Below are positions 58,816 through 64,000 of a stretch of DNA of 64,000 nucleotides, one piece after another. This DNA comes from Pyxicephalus adspersus (lineage: Eukaryota; Chordata; Amphibia; Anura; Pyxicephalidae). Made by a program: the position numbers and the translations under genes. The stretch is from positions 46,329,686-46,393,685 of the forward strand of contig NC_092868.1 of NCBI RefSeq assembly GCF_032062135.1. The letters are read 5' to 3'. The notes under the pieces were generated by a model. The model searched no databases and was not told the DNA's origin. It was given only the letters and a program-made list of their open reading frames with translations. Each line of letters starts with the position of its first letter. Within the stretch, counting starts at the first letter, position 1.

Positions 58816-59499
58816 AGTTTGGCAGGTGAAAGGTAATAGAACAAATATGTAGATGTTTGGTGTCTTCCAAGACTTTTGGTACTGAAATTCTTCCTCCACA
58901 ATATGTACATTGAAATCAGATTATTTGCAAGCATCCTTGCAGATATACCAGAGATGTATACAAGTTGTCTTGAAGCATAAAAGCGGAGCATAAATATCAT
59001 ATATAGGGTTACAATCTAATGAATCATTTGATCCCATGTGTGAATAGCTGAACACTGCAGAGTGGTAAATAATATGAAATCCAAATCTAAATGTAATACC
59101 TTTATTATTTTGCCAGCTTGGGTTAAATGGTAATTCATTCCGAGATATAATGTGCCAGCGGTGTGACTATTTGGTTTCACTTGCTTTATATTATATTATC
59201 TTCAGGTCTTTTGGGGAAACCTCCCTAGGCTCTATCTCACCTTGGAAGAAAAAAGTTTATACTTCATTGTTTTATGCAGAAACTTTTTTTTATAATTTTC
59301 TCTACAACTTTTAGATGTGTCCTTAAACAAAATTAGCTCTGTGCCATGTCAGATGGATGAATGTACTTTAAAGTACTTGGACTTTATATCATCCACCTGT
59401 GTGAATACAGGCCTATTGGTTTAATAGAGGGACCAATCCTTTTATTTGATTAGATGCACAATGGCAAGAACAACTCAAGGTATGTGTGCATTGGGTACT

Positions 59500-60115
59500 T
59501 ATTTCCCAGATAGACCATGATCCAGCAAAATGCAAACTACTTCTTTTATAATAATGGTATATAGTAGAAGCTGACAAAATAAGTTATATTGATTGTACAC
59601 CGTGGCTGCCAACAATTAGAACTCTGTTCTACCCAGAAGCAGCAAACCATACATTTGAATGCCATGGCCATAAAAAGAAGTGACTTTACAACTTAACAAC
59701 AAGTTGGGCAGCAAGTCAGGAATGATAACTGTCACCTGCAATATTTCCAACAAAGAGAAACTGGACTTGTGATAACATGTGATAATAATACACACATTTC
59801 TGTAAACTGAAAAAATATAAATGATCAAGAATAATTGCTTGTTTTCCTTTAAATAAGAAAGTACGGACCCACCCACTTTCCCATCGCAAATGTGAGCCGC
59901 CCACTTCTTTAAGCCTGCCTTCCATACGGGGAACATGGTCTGTGGCTCAGGGGTCATTCTCCTGACCCCGCTAGGGGGCGCACTGGCCAGAGCTGCGGAC
60001 CACCAAAATAGTAAATATTATGGGTTAGCAAATTAAGTTAAATTGACCGTATACTGTGGCAGTCAACATAAAGCTCTCGTCATAGAGCGTTTCTGCCAGA
60101 AGTAGAAAACAAGAC
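59500..60115 (-). pseudogene. Truncated olfactory receptor relic with an inserted hAT MITE
   Basis: The minus strand at 59616-59840 still reads as an OR from TM1 to TM3: NKQLFLIIYIFSVYRNVCII, SLLEILQVTVIIPDLL and YGHGIQMYGLLLLGRTEF, equivalent to the FLEICYIST..PKLL and LLLGGTECY blocks of the intact neighbours. Further on, 59500-59615 matches the DRY-to-TM4 part (for example CCATGATCCAGCAAAATGCA against the intact copy near 61855) with stops. A partial hAT MITE lies at 59866-60007, and past it 60045-60115 repeats the GTGGC.GTCAACATAAAGCTC segment, a second copy of the DRY region. TM5-TM7 are absent. No product is possible. Confidence 0.75.
59866..60007. mobile_element. hAT MITE, family C, truncated copy
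   Basis: CGGACCCACCCACTTTCCCA...CTGCGGACCACCAAAA matches the interior and right part of the copies at 14673, 31972 and 38818; the left terminus is missing. Confidence 0.7.
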
Positions 60116-60747
60116 CCGGGAAAAAAGATGAGAGTTCCATTGAGCTCCCTTCCCACATTTAATCCCTTTGTACTCTAACAAACATCAAACTACACACATT
60201 TTGTAAGAATTTTATTTTTTCATATAATTATTCGAAATTTTACTTTCGTAACAATAATGTTTATTCATAACTTACAACATTTTAAAAAACTTGTACAGTT
60301 ATTTTCACTCCTTTCTATACAATATTATGTCAAGGTCCTATATAACACAACTTATATCAATGGGCAAACCATCCTTTTTGGGGGACAACAATATTCAGAT
60401 TCATAACTCCTTTTTATATTAACTTCTCTGTAGGTTAACACCAGCAATCTCTTCATGGTCCTTACCTGCCCCCTTTCAATGTCTGCCCTCTCCTACTTAA
60501 CCATGCCAGCTTGAACTTCCTTGGTCCAACCCCTTACCAGACCTACTAATCCTGTAACCAGACCCTTTCCCCACTAATCCAACTCAACTCCTTGCTCTCT
60601 GCAACCCTTTTTCACCCTGTCATGCAGTCATTCTGCCCATTGTTTCACAAGTTACAGGCCTTACTATACATGTGAGTGGCACAGCCATAATAAGCAAATG
60701 CTTTATGGTTTGACTAGAAAGTGGACAACATGTTGTAGATAAAACAT
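60116..60747. other. Intergenic sequence
   Basis: AT-rich at first, then a pyrimidine-rich part near 60440-60620. Nothing recognised. Confidence 0.4.
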
Positions 60748-60749
60748 TT

Positions 60750-61090
60750 CCAAAAAGAAACATTCCAAACATGAATGAAAAAGAACCCAGTGCCAGCAGG
60801 GGAAGAAAACTTGCGTATAAATCCCCTTTTCAGATTTTCCTTAATGTACTCTCTCATGGCCTTTGTCCCAGGGGGACTGAGGGGGTATACATGACTTCTG
60901 GGAGGTGTAGAATTCGGTATGAGGTCAATGGCACAGTCATAAGTCCAGTGTGGGGGAAGTTGTTCAGCATTACGTTTGGAGAACATGTACTGTGTAGAGA
61001 TGGAAACAGCAACATCCGATGTGGAAAGAGCGAGCAACTTTAGAGGCTTGACCTTGAACAAACACTGGGAGTGACAGGATGGGCCCCAGG
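60750..61090 (-). pseudogene. Ty3/Gypsy pol fragment (start of reverse transcriptase)
   Basis: On the minus strand: WGPSCHSQCL, then MFSKRNAEQLPPHWTYDCAI, IPNSTPPRSHVYPLSPPGT, AMREYIKENLKRGFIRKFSS and PAGTGFFF. These follow the order of a vertebrate Ty3/Gypsy element at the start of RT (family: LPPHRPYDC, TPPRG..YPLS, EYI.ENL..GFIR.S.SPAGAGFFFV). The frame is open for this piece but both ends are cut, so it is a fragment. It includes the WGPSCHS linker also present at 2720-2985, but is better preserved. Confidence 0.85.
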
Positions 61091-61109
61091 CCAATATCTT
61101 AGGAGAAAA

Positions 61110-61225
61110 CCAATCAATTACCGGACATATATATGTTATATATAATATGCATATGTAACATATATGTATATACATACATATAACAATGTAACATAAGTAT
61201 AATATGCATTATTATATGTATATGG
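61110..61225. repeat. TA/CATA-rich low-complexity stretch
   Basis: ATATATATGTTATATATAAT and ATGTATATACATACATATAA words. Confidence 0.8.
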
Positions 61226-61288
61226 TATGTAGAATGAATGCCTTATAAGTCCCTTTTGTTCTTGTTTTTCTGTATTTTTACAGAAACT

Positions 61289-62297
61289 TTAAGTATTGTA
61301 ACTGACTAGGATATATCTGAAAATGATAAAATCATGTCTGTTACACATTGACAATATCAACAATAAAGATCTCAGTCGTTTGCTCAATAGTCTTGCGATT
61401 GCTGATTTTACTTCTTTGTTTCTAAGAGCATAAATAAAAGGGTTGTAGAGAGGAACAAGCATTGTATACATAGGTGACACTAGTCTATCATATGTATTCC
61501 CATAACTTGACTTGGGCCTAAAATACATAAAGATTGCAGAGCCATAAAACATTGCAACCACTATCAAGTGAGAGGTGCAGGTTGAAAAAGTTTTTTTTGC
61601 TCCCAGAACTTGAATGTACATCTAGAACTGCTGAGATGGTCTTTATGTAGGAGAAAATTGTTAATATACATGAGCCGAATATAACAAAACTAGCCACACC
61701 AAACACTGTCCATTCATTGACCCAAGTATCTTTACATGATAGTGCTAGTAATGGTGGAACATCACGGAAGAAATGGTTAATCTGATTGGACCTGCAAAAC
61801 GGCAAAGAAAATGTAAGGGCTGTGTGTATTAATGAATTGATTGACCCAATGGGCCATGATCCAATGATATGCTTAATGCAAGTTATTCTGTTCATAATGG
61901 TGGTATACAACAAAGGTTGGCAAATAGCATCATATCGATCGTATGCCATCGCTACCAACACATAACACTCTGTTCCTCCCAAAAGCAAGACACAGTACAT
62001 TTGGACTGCACAGCCATAAAAAGAAATAGCTTTACGACTTGATAACAAATCATACAACATTTTTGGAATGGTAGAGGTCACTAGAATTATTTCCAAGGAA
62101 GATAAATTAGCCAAATAAAAGTGCATTGGAGTGTGAAGAATTGGACTCAACTTATATCCAAGGATTATAGATGCATTTCCATTCACTGTAATGACATAGA
62201 AGAGAAGAAACAAAGGATAGAACAATAGTTGAATTTCCCCTAACTTGGAAAATCCAAGAAAAAGAAATTCTCTTACTAGGGTGTCATTTGTACCCAT
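61289..62297 (-). pseudogene. Olfactory receptor, near full-length, one frameshift
   Basis: Start chosen at the ATG 62297-62295 (MGTNDTLVREF), giving an NDT glycosylation site at 4-6; a longer in-frame start at 62315 adds only a lysine-rich leader. TM1 to loop 3 read in one frame: LHTPMHFYLANLSSLEI, LLGGTECYVLVAMAYDRYDA, NHFFRDVPPLLAL, SYIKTISAV. At 61591-61598 a run of eight T on the plus strand (A on the coding strand) shifts the frame; the next frame then gives KKTFSTCTSHLIVVAMFYGS and PLYNPFIYALRN. One base too many in the run explains it. Beyond the shift, the loop-2 cysteine of FFCD, expected to pair with the TM3 cysteine, is arginine, and the tail runs about 25 residues longer than usual. 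This supports a true pseudogene, although the homopolymer site alone could be a sequencing error. Confidence 0.85.
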
Positions 62298-62571
62298 TTT
62301 CTTTTTTTTCTGCAAAAGTTAGATATTATTTATTCACATACAGAATTATACATTTTCAAGTTGAATAATTTGTAGAAAACCACAGTTTTGTTTTGGAGTA
62401 GATGTAAACCCAAACTGGACAACTTTTTCTCCATTCTTTGTTTTATCCCAATGCTGCTGTGGTCTTTTTACATTCCCAGCTGCAATAGCTGCCAGATGTC
62501 ATTATTCAGGGTCAGTTTCCTGATAGTAACAAAAAAGTACAAATAAAGGCAGCCTAAATGAGCCTTTCTCA
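62298..62571. other. Intergenic sequence
   Basis: Upstream flank of the OR pseudogene; nothing recognised. Confidence 0.4.
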
Positions 62572-63010
62572 ACCTTTTTACCTTCCAGTAAATATCATAT
62601 CTTGGGGAATCTATTTTAAATACAGGATGAAAAATAATTCCTAATAATTACGAGCTAATTAGGAGGAAAAATAACTCCTAAGATCCTGTTGTCAGAATAC
62701 CACCTAAAAGTATTTTATTGGTGTCATGCCACTGGCCTTTCCTTGTGATGTTGGTCCAGGGACTATGCAAGCCGATTTAAAGGAAGGCCAATCAGCCACT
62801 GCTCGTTGAACCCTAGAGTGACCTTTCTCCATATTTTTACACGGAGAAACCCTTGATATAACTTTCAGTTCTTAGGAAACCCCTGACAATTAAAAGCATT
62901 TTCAACAGCTCACAGTACATTAGTATGGTTATCGGTGGGAAGAATGCCTCCTACATCCCTGGCTGGGGGAAAGAATGTCACCCTTACAGATAGCCAAAAA
63001 GATCTTTGGT
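62572..63010. mobile_element. Old hAT-like repeat, family E, copy
   Basis: TGAGCCTTTCTCAACCTTTT at the left edge, ACGGAGAAACCCTTGATATA and TAGGAAACCCCTGACAATTA inside, and GAATGTCACCCTTACAGATA at the right match family blocks at 25745, 46930 and 50200. Confidence 0.5.
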
Positions 63011-64000
63011 GGATCAGTTTTCTTATTGTTGGAAATTGTTCCTGGTTTACTGTACTCTGTGACAATAACACACAAGATTTCTTTTTTAAAAAAGTGTGAA
63101 TATCTATTTTTTAAAGAGAGAAACCAATTTGCGAAGAAATTAACTGATCTTAGTAAATTAAGTGAAGTTGTGCTGACTCCAGCCAACCAATAAAGGGCAA
63201 ATAAAGATTCTCTAGTTTTCCTTGCACTTGATGGGGTATTCCTAACACACTAAATTTTAACTTTGTTTAAACTAACCATAGACTCAATTGCAAATCAGTT
63301 TACAATAACACCTTTGTTTGGATTACAAAGTTAAACTATTGTATTACTTTTGGCTAGAGTATGGAATGATTAGTATCTCTGTCTTGTATTTTTTTAATGA
63401 ATGTCCCCCGTTGAGGAGATTACCCCTCTTTATTGGACTCTTAAGCATTCATGGTTAAGCCTGCACTCAATAAAACTAACATTAACAAGCTGCAAACATC
63501 CATGATCCTAACACCTCCTTCACACTAGAGGCAGGTAAGGATGTCCATGTTTATTTGAATCCCTTTATCTGAGTTAATAAACAAATGTATTATGACATAA
63601 AAAGGTTTGGATGGTGTCATTAATGTTTAGGCTATATCATTCATTTAAAACAATACAATTCAAATCCTTAAGAATGCTGCCACCTTAATAAAAATTAAGG
63701 ATGTAGTCAAAAGATCTGGTGAGTTACTTTTGGCAAGCATTGTTAAAGTCAGGTTTTGCATGTTTTCATATTACAAGTATAGTCTCATCATAAGAGACGC
63801 ATACTAACATATACAGGGAGGGTAAATGAAAAAAAAAATGAAACTTTTAAGGCATATTTGTTTGCGTTAAATATTGCAGATATTTAGGGAGAGCAGTATT
63901 TGACTAAATACGTTTTCTGTAAATTGCATTCAATTACGAGGTGGCTTGCAGAACAAGAAGAGTATACAGATGACTTACACAGGCTTTCAAGGCGTTATAT
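63011..64000. other. Intergenic sequence to window end
   Basis: No gene recognised. 63225-63345 has AACTTTGTTTAAACTAACCA and an inverse ACAAAGTTAAACTATTG, perhaps an old palindromic element. Confidence 0.35.

Noticed and set aside
1..64000. CRISPR arrays, operons, bacterial genes
   Set aside because: None seen; the only regular array is the 52-bp minisatellite, without spacers.

Overview
This is vertebrate nuclear DNA, most likely from a frog or toad. The evidence is seven-transmembrane olfactory receptor (OR) genes without introns, very sparse coding content, and a dense mix of repeat types common in amphibian genomes: hAT and Tc1 fossils, L2-type LINE tails, tRNA-headed SINEs, Ty3/Gypsy fragments and palindromic MITEs. 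The species call is inference from repeat style; no search was possible. One assembly gap of 421 N lies at 27681-28101.

Layout: positions 1 to about 46.9 kb hold no convincing protein gene. This part is AT-rich, with dozens of mobile-element insertions separated by apparently unique sequence, some of which looks like conserved non-coding DNA. One minus-strand exon candidate at 40688-40931 has good splice signals and a Kozak-type ATG, but I do not recognise its protein. A degenerate Ty3/Gypsy pol region lies at 790-3060, a 716-bp hAT element at 10585-11300, a SINE split by a structured 530-bp insertion at 20460-21330, a 52-bp minisatellite containing the gap at 27454-28135, and a three-layer nested transposon at 38708-40023.

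From 47.3 to 62.3 kb lies a small OR array, all on the minus strand: two intact class II receptors (47367-48296 and 55854-56783), a truncated relic with a hAT MITE inside it (about 59500-60115), and a nearly full-length receptor broken by one frameshift (61289-62297). The receptors would act as odorant-gated, G-protein-coupled receptors of sensory neurons. The shared orientation and similar sequences indicate tandem duplication followed by birth-and-death decay.

The most interesting non-genic signals are (i) several hammerhead-ribozyme-like cores, two with a complementary stem I exactly where the hammerhead fold needs it, one of them inside the 530-bp insertion; and (ii) a hAT-like MITE family whose copies carry different combinations of long hairpin modules.
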